This document shows positions 8,464 to 16,559 of a stretch of 64,000 nucleotides of DNA, in pieces (within the stretch, counting starts at the first letter, position 1; each line of letters opens with the position of its first letter). Position numbers and translations under genes: made by a program. The notes below the pieces were generated by a model. The model worked only from the letters and a program-made list of their open reading frames with translations, did no database searches and was not told the origin of the DNA. Source of the stretch: Arthrobacter globiformis (GTDB lineage Bacteria; Actinomycetota; Actinomycetes; Actinomycetales; Micrococcaceae); assembly GCF_030815865.1 (NCBI RefSeq), contig NZ_JAUSXI010000001.1:4216001-4280000 (forward strand), given 5' to 3'.

Positions 8464-9895
8464 AGGCGCGGGAAATCTCGATCATCTCCTCGCGCGGCAC
8501 CACCTTAATGCGTTCACGCAGGACGCCGTCGGACGCGGCAGATTCCGTCCACGATGCGCCGAGGGCTGCCTCGTGGGCGTTCAGCTTGTTCCAGCCCTCC
8601 CACGTGGTGTACTCGATGCCGCGCTCCTCGAGCAGGTCGATGATGGCCTGCGGGTCAGGGTTCTGGGCCGGCGGCAGGGTGAGCCGGTCCTCGAGGAGGA
8701 AACCGATGGTCTCCAGGGCATCGCCCTTTGTGTGCCCGATGAGGCCTACCGGCCCCCGCTTGATCCAGCCGGTGGTGTAGATCCCGGGGACGGGGTTGCC
8801 GCCGGCGTCGAGGACCCGGCCACCTTCGTTGGGGATGACCCCGCGCTTGGCGTCGTATTCGATTTCGTCCAGCGCGGAGCCGTGGTAGCCGATGGCACGG
8901 TAGACGGCCTGCACCGGATAGTCGATGAACTCCCCCGTGCCCTTGACGTTGCCGGTGCCGTCCAGCTGCATGCGCTCGAACTTGATGCCGGCAACCTTGC
9001 CTGACCCGCCGTCGTCGTAAATCTCCACCGGGCTGTGCAGGAAATGCAGGTGCAGGCGGCGGGAGGACGGCTGTTCAGCCTCGGCGTGCTCCTCGACGAG
9101 CCAGTTGGTCATGGTGTTCACCATGGTCTTGGTCTGGTTGTTGCTTCGGATCGCGTCGTCGGAGGCCTCGTCGAATTCGAAGTCCTCCGGGTACAGCACG
9201 ATGTCGACGTCGCGGGCGTGGCTGAGTTCGCGCAGCTCCAGCGGGGTGAACTTCACCTGGGCGGGGCCGCGGCGGCCAAAGACGTGGACGTCGGTGACCG
9301 GCGAGTTCTTCAGGCCCTGGTAGACGTTGTCCGGGATCTCGGTGACGAGGAGCTCGTCGGCGTGCTTCACGAGCATCCGGGCCACGTCCAGGGCCACGTT
9401 GCCATTGCCGATGACCGCGATTTCCTTGGCGTCCAGCGGCCATTCGCGCGGAACGTCCGGGTGGCCGTCGTACCAGGACACGAAGTCGGCCGCACCATAG
9501 GAGCCGTCGAGGTCGATACCGGGAACGTCCAGCTCGGCGTCCTTGATGGCACCGGTGGAGAAGATGACGGCATCGTAGAAGGCGCGGAAGTCGTGCAGCG
9601 TGAGGTCTCGGCCATACGTGACGTTGCCCAGGAACCGGATGTCGCCGCGGTCCAGGACCTTATGCAAGGCGTTGACGATGCCCTTGATGCGCGGGTGGTC
9701 CGGGGCCACACCGTAGCGGATCAGGCCGTACGGCGCCGGGTAGGCCTCGAAGAGGTCGATGCTGACCTCAAAATCGCCGTCCTTGACCTCGTTGGACTTG
9801 GTCAGGATATCCGCGGCATAGACACCTGCAGGTCCTGCGCCGACGATCGCGACGCGGAGCGGGCGCTTGGCCGTGGATTCAGCTGTGTTGGACAC
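8462..9895 (-). CDS. FprA-type ferredoxin/flavodoxin--NADP+ reductase (copy 1)
   Basis: The 477-residue FAD/NAD(P)H oxidoreductase resembles mycobacterial FprA and adrenodoxin reductase. It has an N-terminal FAD dinucleotide fold (VAIVGAGPAGVYAADIL, about residues 14-30), the YGLIRYGVAPDHPRIK block, a central NADP fold with IAVIGNGNVALDVAR, then FGRRGPAQVKFTP and a C-terminal WIKRGPVGLIGHTKGD block. It should move electrons between NADPH and ferredoxin-like carriers in the cytoplasm. The start is a GTG with GGAAGG upstream. It has a close paralogue at 27452-28918 that shares every motif. The gene is alone on its strand. Confidence 0.9.
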   Translation of the reverse strand: MSNTAESTAKRPLRVAIVGAGPAGVYAADILTKSNEVKDGDFEVSIDLFEAYPAPYGLIRYGVAPDHPRIKGIVNALHKVLDRGDIRFLGNVTYGRDLTLHDFRAFYDAVIFSTGAIKDAELDVPGIDLDGSYGAADFVSWYDGHPDVPREWPLDAKEIAVIGNGNVALDVARMLVKHADELLVTEIPDNVYQGLKNSPVTDVHVFGRRGPAQVKFTPLELRELSHARDVDIVLYPEDFEFDEASDDAIRSNNQTKTMVNTMTNWLVEEHAEAEQPSSRRLHLHFLHSPVEIYDDGGSGKVAGIKFERMQLDGTGNVKGTGEFIDYPVQAVYRAIGYHGSALDEIEYDAKRGVIPNEGGRVLDAGGNPVPGIYTTGWIKRGPVGLIGHTKGDALETIGFLLEDRLTLPPAQNPDPQAIIDLLEERGIEYTTWEGWNKLNAHEAALGASWTESAASDGVLRERIKVVPREEMIEISRA

Positions 9896-10108
9896 CGTAA
9901 GCCCTTCCGGAACGGGAGACCGCGCCCCACCGGCGCGCAGTTTTCAATTCTAATTGTCCGCCCGGCCGGGCGTCCCACCCGTGACAGCGCACGGCGGTGC
10001 GTGACGGCTGGCGCCCCCGGTACGGGCGTGCCTACGGACGGCGCTGTGCACCTGCCTACGGGGCCGCACACCTCCGGGGCGCCCACTTCAGGGCCCGCCC
10101 CGCCCGCC

Positions 10109-11107
10109 TCAGCCGCTCTTGCGAAGGGCCACCACATCGCCCTCGCGGTACAGCAGTGCCCGCAGCTCCGACTCCGCCGAGTCCAGGCGCTTGGGGTCTA
10201 TGGTCTCCCCGGCTGCGAAGTGGTCCAGCAACCGGGGGTCCACGTAGCTCTTGCGAGCGATCGACGGTGTATTGCCCAGCACTGCTGCCGCCTCCATCAT
10301 GGCGACGCTGATGGCACGCTTCCGCTTTGCCTCGGTTTTCTGCGGCCCGCTCCGGGCCAGGCTGACGGCGGCTGCGACGGTGCCGCGCAGGGTCCGGAAG
10401 TCCTTCGCGGTGAAGTCGTCGCCCGTGCGTTCCTTGACGTAGCCGTTGATGTCGGCGCTGGTTACCGGGTGCCACGACCTGCCGTTCTTGTAAGCCAGCA
10501 GCCGCGCGTTGCTGCCGCGCCGTTTGAGGGCCTGAGCCAGAGGAGCCAGGTCCGGGTCATCGATGCGGGACTCCCAGGTTTTGCCGCTCTTGGCCGGGAA
10601 ACTGAGGTGCAGGCATTCCTTGCGGACACGGACGTGGGCGCAAAGCAGGGTGGCGAGCCCGTGGCTGCCGTTTTCGTTCGTGTACCGCTCTGACCCCACC
10701 CGCAGGGAGCCGCTGTCCAGCAGCCTGAAGGCCGCGGCCAAAACGCGCTCGCGGGTGAGGCCATCGGACCGCAGATCCATGGTGACCAGCCGGCGGGCGG
10801 TGGGCAGCGACTCGGCGAGCTGGAGCGCGCGGTTGAATTTCACGCGGTCTTTCCGTTCGCGCCACTCCGGATGGTAGATGTACTGCCGACGGCCCACCGC
10901 GTCCAGCCCCGTGGCCTGGATATGCCCGTTCTCGAAGGGCGCTATCCACACGTCGGTCCAGGCGGGCGGAATGCCGATGCTTTCCAGCCGGTCCCGGACC
11001 GGACCGGGCGGCAGCGTGGAGCCGTCCAGGTCCCTGTAACTGAACCCGGCGCCGGCTCGCACCCTCCGGTAGCCGTGACCGGAGGCGTTGCTGTGGCGGA
11101 GCCTCAT
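10109..11107 (-). CDS. DNA topoisomerase IB (poxvirus/eukaryote type)
   Basis: The 332-residue product matches bacterial type IB topoisomerases, which relax supercoils by nicking one strand through a 3'-phosphotyrosyl link. The N-terminal domain has FSYRDLDGS and IPPAWTDVWIAP. The catalytic domain has HPEWRERKDRVKFNR, the TAKDFRTLRGT arginine block and the C-terminal RKSYVDP, whose Tyr is the expected nucleophile. The ATG at 11107 is used; a GTG ten codons upstream is possible. It is divergent from rarD with a 114-nt shared control region. Confidence 0.88.
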   Translation of the reverse strand: MRLRHSNASGHGYRRVRAGAGFSYRDLDGSTLPPGPVRDRLESIGIPPAWTDVWIAPFENGHIQATGLDAVGRRQYIYHPEWRERKDRVKFNRALQLAESLPTARRLVTMDLRSDGLTRERVLAAAFRLLDSGSLRVGSERYTNENGSHGLATLLCAHVRVRKECLHLSFPAKSGKTWESRIDDPDLAPLAQALKRRGSNARLLAYKNGRSWHPVTSADINGYVKERTGDDFTAKDFRTLRGTVAAAVSLARSGPQKTEAKRKRAISVAMMEAAAVLGNTPSIARKSYVDPRLLDHFAAGETIDPKRLDSAESELRALLYREGDVVALRKSG

Positions 11108-11142
11108 GGAGCCGCCGTCCCGCGCTGTGTCATACACACATG

Positions 11143-11160
11143 GTAAGCATACTGACCAAT
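11143..11160. promoter_or_regulatory. GTAAGCATACTGACCAA element
   Basis: This imperfect palindrome (GTAAG...CTGAC) lies between the divergent topoisomerase IB and rarD genes. A close copy, GTAAGCACACTTACTAA, sits at 24615-24632, and a weaker one at 22622-22639, each upstream of membrane or stress-type genes. It may be a regulator or alternative-sigma site; the function is inferred only from recurrence. Confidence 0.35.
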
Positions 11161-11209
11161 CCGGTCGCGCAGGCAACTTTTGCTTCGTTACAGGCGGAAT
11201 ACCACTCCT

Positions 11210-11221
11210 TAGGATGGTGTT
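11210..11221 (+). promoter_or_regulatory. -10 box of a probable leaderless rarD promoter
   Basis: TAGGAT (11210-11215) is followed by exactly six bases and the ATG of rarD. That spacing puts transcription initiation at or beside the start codon, and there is no Shine-Dalgarno sequence between them. Confidence 0.5.
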
Positions 11222-12316
11222 ATGGCTCTTGTGCCTAAACCCGACGGATCCGTCTCCTCCGCTGTTCCGACTGTCCCTCCGCACGGCGCCGCGCCCTCGG
11301 GCGTGACCAGCTCCGGCCAACTCGGGGGCGCCCCGCGGGCCGGCAGCGCGCGGGCACCCAGTTCGCCCGGCGCACCCAAGGCGGTGGACAAGGAGACGAC
11401 GGCGGGAATCCTGTTCGGCATCGGCGCTTACGGCCTGTGGGGGCTTCTTCCGCTGTACTTCTTCGTTCTGCTGCCGGCCGGTGCCGTGGAAATCGTGGCC
11501 AACCGGGTGGTGTGGTCCCTGATCTTCTGTGCCCTCCTGATCACGGTGACCAGGGCGTGGCGCGTTTTGGGCGCCGCCCTGCGGAACCGCGCCGTCCTTG
11601 GGACCTTGGCGCTTGCCGCCGGCCTCATCGCGGTGAACTGGCTGACGTACACCTATGGCGTCACCACCGGGCAGGCGGTCGAGGCTTCGCTTGGCTACTT
11701 CATCAACCCGCTGGTGTCCGTCCTCCTCGGCGTGTTCGTCCTCAAGGAGACGCTGCGGCCGCTGCAGTGGGCCGCCGTCGGAATCGGTTTCGTCGCCGTG
11801 GGGGTGCTGACCGTGTCCTACGGGAAACTGCCCTGGATCGCCCTGACCCTGGCCGTCAGCTTCGGTCTGTACGGCTTCGTGAAGAAGCGGGTGGGGCCCC
11901 GTGTCGACGCCGTCACCAGCCTCACGGTGGAGACGATTGTCCTCACTCCCCTGGCCGCGGCCACGATGATTTTCCTCGCCGCGAGCGGCACTGCCACGCT
12001 GACCGCGCACGGCCCCGGGCACTTCTGGCTGCTCCTGGCGTCCGGCGTCATCACGGCCGTGCCGCTGGTGTTCTTCGGCGCCTCCGCCCGCCGGCTGCCC
12101 ATGACCACCATCGGGCTGCTGCAGTACTTTGCACCGGTGCTGCAGTTCATCGTTGCCCTGGTGGTCTTCCGGGAAGCCATGACGCTGGAGAGGTGGATCG
12201 GCTTTGGTGTCGTGTGGCTCGCCCTGCTGGTGCTCACCGTGGACATGCTGGCCGCGACGCGGAAGAGTTCAGCCGCCAAGCGGCTCGCCCGCAGGGAAGC
12301 GCGAACGGACACTTGA
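11222..12316 (+). CDS. rarD: RarD-family (EamA/DMT) permease
   Basis: The 364-residue membrane protein belongs to the drug/metabolite transporter superfamily, RarD branch. After a 60-residue Pro/Ser/Ala-rich cytoplasmic extension come ten hydrophobic segments in two EamA repeats. Signature blocks include GILFGIGAYGLWGLLPLYF, ANRVVWSL, GYFINPLVSVLLGV and MTTIGLLQYFAPVLQF. RarD proteins are named for a chloramphenicol-sensitivity phenotype in E. coli, but the substrate is not established. The N-terminal extension is longer than in most homologues, and a start nearer codon 55 is possible, although the promoter spacing favours 11222. Confidence 0.87.
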   Translation: MALVPKPDGSVSSAVPTVPPHGAAPSGVTSSGQLGGAPRAGSARAPSSPGAPKAVDKETTAGILFGIGAYGLWGLLPLYFFVLLPAGAVEIVANRVVWSLIFCALLITVTRAWRVLGAALRNRAVLGTLALAAGLIAVNWLTYTYGVTTGQAVEASLGYFINPLVSVLLGVFVLKETLRPLQWAAVGIGFVAVGVLTVSYGKLPWIALTLAVSFGLYGFVKKRVGPRVDAVTSLTVETIVLTPLAAATMIFLAASGTATLTAHGPGHFWLLLASGVITAVPLVFFGASARRLPMTTIGLLQYFAPVLQFIVALVVFREAMTLERWIGFGVVWLALLVLTVDMLAATRKSSAAKRLARREARTDT

Positions 12317-12348
12317 GCCCCCGCCGCGGGGCCACAACTGTCCGTTCG
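12302..12348. terminator. Inverted repeat between convergent rarD and usp genes
   Basis: CGAACGGACA (12302-12311), inside the end of rarD, pairs exactly with 12339-12348, with an inner CCCC/GGGG stem. It sits between the rarD stop (12314-12316) and the usp stop (12370) and can serve both directions. Confidence 0.55.
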
Positions 12349-12369
12349 AGCTCAGAAGGGCAAGAGCGA

Positions 12370-13236
12370 TCAGGGGGCCGAGTCCTCGCGGTCGTAGTCG
12401 CGCGGCACAACCACCATGGGAACCGGCAGCGCGCGCAGCACCTTGTTGGCCGTGCTGCCCAGGAACATGCGGTTCTTCTCAGCCAGGCGCGAGGAGCCCA
12501 CGATGAGGATCTCGCCGTCGTCCCATTCGAGTCCGTCGATGGCCTCTTCAATGGTGCGGCCATGGGCCACGGCGACGCCGACCTCGTGACCGGCGGGTAC
12601 CTTCCCCGATGCGGCCGTCAGGACGGTGTTCGCGTGGATGTGCGCGGCATTGATGGCCTCCCCGGCGTCACCGGCGGCGTCGAGCTCCACCAGCGATACC
12701 AGCCGTAGCGGCACACCCCGCCTCTTTGCTGCTCTGATGGCGGTTTCGATTGCGGCCTCGGCGCCGGCACGCTGCCCCACGGCCAGCGTCAGGCGGGTGA
12801 CAGGTGCCGTCCGCTGGTAGCCGCGCGGCGCGAGTGCCACCGGAACGGGTGAGGCGTGCAGCAGCGCGTTGGCCACGGACCCGACGGCGTAACGCTTGAA
12901 CAGGCCGGCGCTGGCGGCGCCCACGGCGATGAGTCCCGCCTCGAACTCCACCGCCGCATCGATGAGCCCCCCTGCGAAGGAATCGGCCTCCCGCACATGG
13001 AATTTCGCGGGCAACCCCTGCGGAACGAGGGCCAGGCCCTCCCGTTCTGCCGTCAGCACCTCCTGCTCCGCGGCGCTGACCCGGCTGCCCTCCGGGTTTA
13101 GGGCCACGTACGGCGTGCCCGGCTTCACCACGTAGACCAGATCCAGTTCGGCGCCCTGGGCAAGTGCCAGTGACGTGGCCAGGGCGACGGCGTCTGCCCC
13201 CCGCTCTGTGGGTGTGTAACCGACTACGTATCGCAT
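12370..13236 (-). CDS. Universal stress protein, tandem UspA domains
   Basis: The 288-residue cytoplasmic protein has two UspA folds. The first (about 1-140) begins MRYVVGYTPTERG and ends with an ATP-loop-like GAASAGLFKRYAVGSVANALL and SPVPVALAPRG. The second (about 145-285) ends with GSSRLAEKNRMFLGSTANKVL and PVPMVVVPRD. The G-x2-G-x9-G(S/T) pattern in both repeats suggests nucleotide-binding Usp proteins. Such proteins respond to starvation or stress in actinobacteria. No operon partner is visible. The 287-nt region upstream holds two large inverted repeats. Confidence 0.87.
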   Translation of the reverse strand: MRYVVGYTPTERGADAVALATSLALAQGAELDLVYVVKPGTPYVALNPEGSRVSAAEQEVLTAEREGLALVPQGLPAKFHVREADSFAGGLIDAAVEFEAGLIAVGAASAGLFKRYAVGSVANALLHASPVPVALAPRGYQRTAPVTRLTLAVGQRAGAEAAIETAIRAAKRRGVPLRLVSLVELDAAGDAGEAINAAHIHANTVLTAASGKVPAGHEVGVAVAHGRTIEEAIDGLEWDDGEILIVGSSRLAEKNRMFLGSTANKVLRALPVPMVVVPRDYDREDSAP

Positions 13237-13385
13237 GCTTGACCCCTCTTTGGGTAGTGCAGACCGGCGCCCGGATCGCGGCGGCGCTCACCGGCCTGCG
13301 GCGTGAAGTGCAGTGGTGAGGATGACTCTACAGCGGTGCTCGCGGCGGTGGGCGGGAACGCAACGGGAGTACGACGGCGGCGAGA

Positions 13386-13429
13386 ACGACGGCGGGCCGG
13401 GCACCTTTTGGTACCCGGCCCGCCGTCGT
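13386..13429. repeat. 20-bp inverted repeat, 4-nt loop
   Basis: Bases 13386-13405 pair with 13410-13429 with a single mismatch that can form G-U in RNA, around a TTTT loop. It is a very stable hairpin in the gap upstream of usp and downstream of gabT, and a probable terminator. Confidence 0.6.
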
Positions 13430-13441
13430 CGTACGTCCCCC

Positions 13442-13505
13442 GCGCGAACGGACAGTTAAAGCCCCGTTTGCGCCCTGGCGAGGGGCCTTAACTGTACGTT
13501 CGCGC
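13442..13505. terminator. 18-bp inverted repeat downstream of gabT
   Basis: Bases 13442-13459 pair with 13488-13505 with one mismatch, and GCCCC/GGGGC inside the 28-nt loop adds an inner stem. It lies 19 nt beyond the gabT stop. The outer-arm core GAACGGACA is shared with the hairpin at 12302. Confidence 0.6.
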
Positions 13506-13523
13506 TGAAAGCGGCTGGGGAAC

Positions 13524-14879
13524 TTAGGCGTTGGCTTTGATGGCCGCGGCGAGCACCTCGAGGCCGTCCAGCAGCAGCTCGTCGCTGATCACCAGCGGCG
13601 GCAGCAGGCGGATGACGTTGCCGTAGGTTCCGCAGGTCAGGATGATGACGCCTTCCTTGAGGCAGGCGGCTGCAACGGCCTTGGTGAGCTCCGGGTTGGG
13701 TTCCTTCGAGCCGGCCTGGACCAGCTCGATCGCGAGCATCGCACCGCGGCCACGGATATCGCCGATCACCGAAACCTGGGTTGCGAGTTCGCGCAGCTTG
13801 CCGAGGGACAGTTCCTCGATGTGCTTGGCGCGGGCGTTGAGGTCGTACTCCTGCATGGAGCCGATGGAGGCAAGCGCGGCGGCGCAGGCCACCGGGTTGC
13901 CGCCGTAGGTGCCGCCGAGGCCGCCCGGGTGGACGGCGTCGAGCAGGTCCGCGCGGCCGGTGATGGCGGACAGTGGCATGCCACCGGCGATGCCCTTGGC
14001 CATGGTGATGATGTCCGGAACGATGCCCTCGTGGTCCACGGCGAACCATTCGCCGGTGCGGCAGAAGCCGGACTGGACCTCATCGGCGATGAAGACGATG
14101 CCCTTTTCCTTGGCCCAGGCGGACAGCGCCGGCAGGAAGCCCTCGGCCGGGACGATGAAGCCGCCCTCGCCCTGGATCGGCTCGATGATGATGGCGGCCA
14201 CCTGGTCCCCGCCGATCTGCTTTTCGATCGCGGTGATGGCGCGCTTTGCGGCCTCGGCACCGGTAATTTCCGGGTTTTCTTCACGGAAAGGGTAGCTCAT
14301 GGGCATGCGGTAGACCTCGGGCGCGAACGGGCCGAAGTTGGTCTTGTACGGCATGGCCTTGGCGGTCAGCGCCATGGTCAGGTTGGTGCGGCCGTGGTAG
14401 GCGTGATCAAAGGCGACGACGGCGTCCCGGCCGGTGGCCAGGCGGGCCACCTTGATGGCGTTTTCCACGGCTTCCGCGCCGGAGTTGAAGAGGACCGTGC
14501 GCTTCTCGTGGCTGCCCGGGGTGAGCTTGTTCAGCTGCTCGGCGACCGCGACGTAGCCCTCGTAGGGGGTGACCATGAAGCAGGTGTGGGTGAAGTGCTC
14601 CACGGCCTCCTTGACGGCACCGACGACGGCGGGATCGGACGCGCCGACGCTCGTCACCGCGATGCCCGAGCCGAGGTCGATGAACGAGTTGCCGTCGACG
14701 TCATGGATGATGCCGCCGTCGGCGTCTGCGACGTAAACGGGGACGCTTGAGGCGACGCCGGCGGCGACCACTGCCTTGCGGCGTTCGGTCAGGGCCACGG
14801 ACTTGGGGCCCGGGAAGTCGGCCTGGACGCGGCGCTTCTGCTCGAGGCGGTAGGTGATTTCTGATGCTGTAGCGGTCAT
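13524..14879 (-). CDS. gabT: 4-aminobutyrate--2-oxoglutarate transaminase
   Basis: The 451-residue class III PLP aminotransferase converts GABA and 2-oxoglutarate to succinate semialdehyde and glutamate. Seen motifs: GSGIAVTSVGASDPAVV, FNSGAEAVENAIKVAR, the PLP Asp region FIADEVQSGFCRTG, and TMAKGIAGGMPLSA, whose Lys is the expected Schiff-base residue. The ATG at 14879 (MTATASEITYRLEQKRRV) follows a purine-rich AAAGAAAGAAACACG stretch; the frame stays open further upstream without homology. It lies 107 nt downstream of the aldehyde dehydrogenase on the same strand, consistent with putrescine/GABA catabolism. Confidence 0.9.
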   Translation of the reverse strand: MTATASEITYRLEQKRRVQADFPGPKSVALTERRKAVVAAGVASSVPVYVADADGGIIHDVDGNSFIDLGSGIAVTSVGASDPAVVGAVKEAVEHFTHTCFMVTPYEGYVAVAEQLNKLTPGSHEKRTVLFNSGAEAVENAIKVARLATGRDAVVAFDHAYHGRTNLTMALTAKAMPYKTNFGPFAPEVYRMPMSYPFREENPEITGAEAAKRAITAIEKQIGGDQVAAIIIEPIQGEGGFIVPAEGFLPALSAWAKEKGIVFIADEVQSGFCRTGEWFAVDHEGIVPDIITMAKGIAGGMPLSAITGRADLLDAVHPGGLGGTYGGNPVACAAALASIGSMQEYDLNARAKHIEELSLGKLRELATQVSVIGDIRGRGAMLAIELVQAGSKEPNPELTKAVAAACLKEGVIILTCGTYGNVIRLLPPLVISDELLLDGLEVLAAAIKANA

Positions 14880-14986
14880 CGTGTTTCTTTCTTTACTGAA
14901 CGTGGGTGGGCCCACGCCGGCAGGGTTCCCTGGCCGAGCGGAGCGAGGTTGGGGCGCCGGTGGGGAGAGCTCAACCAACGGGCTGG

Positions 14987-16417
14987 TCAGGCATCAAGGG
15001 CGGACATGACGTGCTTGATGCGCGTGTAGTCCTCGACGCCGTACATGGAGAGGTCCTTGCCGTAGCCGGACTGTTTGAAGCCGCCGTGGGGCATTTCGGC
15101 GGTGAGGAGAATGTGCGTGTTGATCCAGACCGCACCGAAGTCAAGATCGCGGCTGACCCGCATGGCCGTGCCGTGGTCGCTGGTCCAGACGCTGGAGGCC
15201 AGGGCAAACTCGACGTCGTTGGCCAGGTCCACGGCTTCCTGTTCCGTGCTGAACTTCTGCACGGTGATGACCGGGCCGAACGTTTCCTTCTGCACGATGT
15301 CGTCCGTCTGCTTGGCACCGGTAATGATGGTGGGCTCGAAGAAGAACCCCTTCTCGCCAACGCGGTGGCCGCCGGTTTCGATCCGGCAGTGCACCGGCAG
15401 CGAGTCCACCACAGAACTGACCGCCTTGAAGTGGTTGACGTTGTTCAGCGGACCGAAGTAGTTGTCCTCGTCGTTCTGGGAGCCAGTGTGGAGGGTCTTG
15501 GTGTGTTCCACCATGGCGGCCACGACGTCGTCGTGCACGGAGTCCTCCACCAGCACACGGGTGATCGCCGTGCAGTCCTGGCCGGCGTTGAAGAAGGCGA
15601 ACTCGGCGATGGCGGCCGCGCTCTTCTTGATGTCGGCGTCCTTGAAGACGATGGCCGGGGCCTTGCCGCCGAGTTCCAGGTGGGCGCGCTTGAGGCCCTT
15701 CGCGGCACCCGCGGCGACGGCGATGCCCGCGCGGACGGACCCGGTGATGGACACCAGGCCAGGGACCTTGTGCTCCACCATCAGCGCGCCGGTCTCGCCG
15801 GTGCCGAGGATCACGTTCAGAACACCGGCCGGCAGGATGTCCCCGGCCAGTCGCGCCAGCACCAGGGTGGATTCTGGCGTCGTGTCGGAGGGCTTCAGGA
15901 CCACGGTGTTGCCCGCTGCGAGCGCGGGTCCGATCTTCCAGATGGCCATCAGGAACGGGTAGTTCCAAGGCGCCACCTGGGCCACGACACCGATCGGCTC
16001 GCGGCGGACGAAGGAGGTGTGGCCCTCAAAGTATTCGCCGGCGGACTTGCCTTCGAGGATGCGGGCGGCACCGGCGAAGAAGCGCAACTGGTCGGCGCCG
16101 GCCGCCACTTCCTCGGACGCGATCAGGGAACGGACCTGCCCGGTGTTGCGGTGCTGGGCATCGACGAGTTCGTCGCGGTTGGCCTCGATGGCGTCGGCGA
16201 GCTTGAGCAGCATGAGCTGCCGCTGCCCGGGGGTCACGTGCTTCCAGGTCTTGAAGGCGTCTTTGGCGGCGGTCATGGCGGCGTCGACGTCAGCCTCCAC
16301 GGATACGGGCGACTTGGCCACGACGTCACCGGTCACGGGGTTCACGATGTCCAGCAGGCCAGTGCCGGCAGGCGTGACAAACTCGCCGTTGATGAAGTTC
16401 TGCAAGGTTTGAACCAC
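14987..16417 (-). CDS. Gamma-aminobutyraldehyde dehydrogenase-like aldehyde dehydrogenase
   Basis: The 476-residue NAD(P)-dependent aldehyde dehydrogenase has the general-base motif ELGGKAP and the catalytic cysteine motif FFNAGQDCTA. Its C-terminus, GGFKQSGYGKDLSMYGVEDYT, is typical of aminobutyraldehyde dehydrogenases (PatD/YdcW group). I chose the GTG at 16417 (VQTLQNFINGEF) because AGAGG lies 9 nt upstream; the longer frame has no homology. With gabT downstream this gives aminobutyraldehyde to GABA to succinate semialdehyde. A plain succinate-semialdehyde dehydrogenase is the alternative. It is divergent from the PucR regulator, its likely controller. Confidence 0.85.
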   Translation of the reverse strand: MVQTLQNFINGEFVTPAGTGLLDIVNPVTGDVVAKSPVSVEADVDAAMTAAKDAFKTWKHVTPGQRQLMLLKLADAIEANRDELVDAQHRNTGQVRSLIASEEVAAGADQLRFFAGAARILEGKSAGEYFEGHTSFVRREPIGVVAQVAPWNYPFLMAIWKIGPALAAGNTVVLKPSDTTPESTLVLARLAGDILPAGVLNVILGTGETGALMVEHKVPGLVSITGSVRAGIAVAAGAAKGLKRAHLELGGKAPAIVFKDADIKKSAAAIAEFAFFNAGQDCTAITRVLVEDSVHDDVVAAMVEHTKTLHTGSQNDEDNYFGPLNNVNHFKAVSSVVDSLPVHCRIETGGHRVGEKGFFFEPTIITGAKQTDDIVQKETFGPVITVQKFSTEQEAVDLANDVEFALASSVWTSDHGTAMRVSRDLDFGAVWINTHILLTAEMPHGGFKQSGYGKDLSMYGVEDYTRIKHVMSALDA

Positions 16418-16547
16418 GGTGTACAACCTCTTTCGTCCTGAATAGTGTGATGCGGCTGACTCGAGCCTATGCCAGCCCGACACCGCGGGGAATAGCCACC
16501 TGCACACCCGTGAAGCGGGGCTTTAGTGCGATCGGCCAGCCTCCCGC

Positions 16548-16559
16548 TACCCTTGATCC
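16548..16559 (+). promoter_or_regulatory. -10 box of a probable leaderless pucR-type promoter
   Basis: TACCCT (16548-16553) plus six bases leads directly into the ATG at 16560, with no ribosome-binding sequence between. The 142-nt divergent region 16418-16559 must also hold the aldehyde dehydrogenase promoter. Confidence 0.45.

Noticed and set aside
9035..10693. Long open frame opposite the first FprA gene
   Set aside because: It crosses two real genes on the other strand and has no recognisable domain; the same pattern appears opposite the second FprA gene, as expected for a shadow.
14906..16441. 511-codon frame opposite the aldehyde dehydrogenase gene
   Set aside because: The opposite strand holds a complete dehydrogenase with catalytic Cys and Glu motifs.
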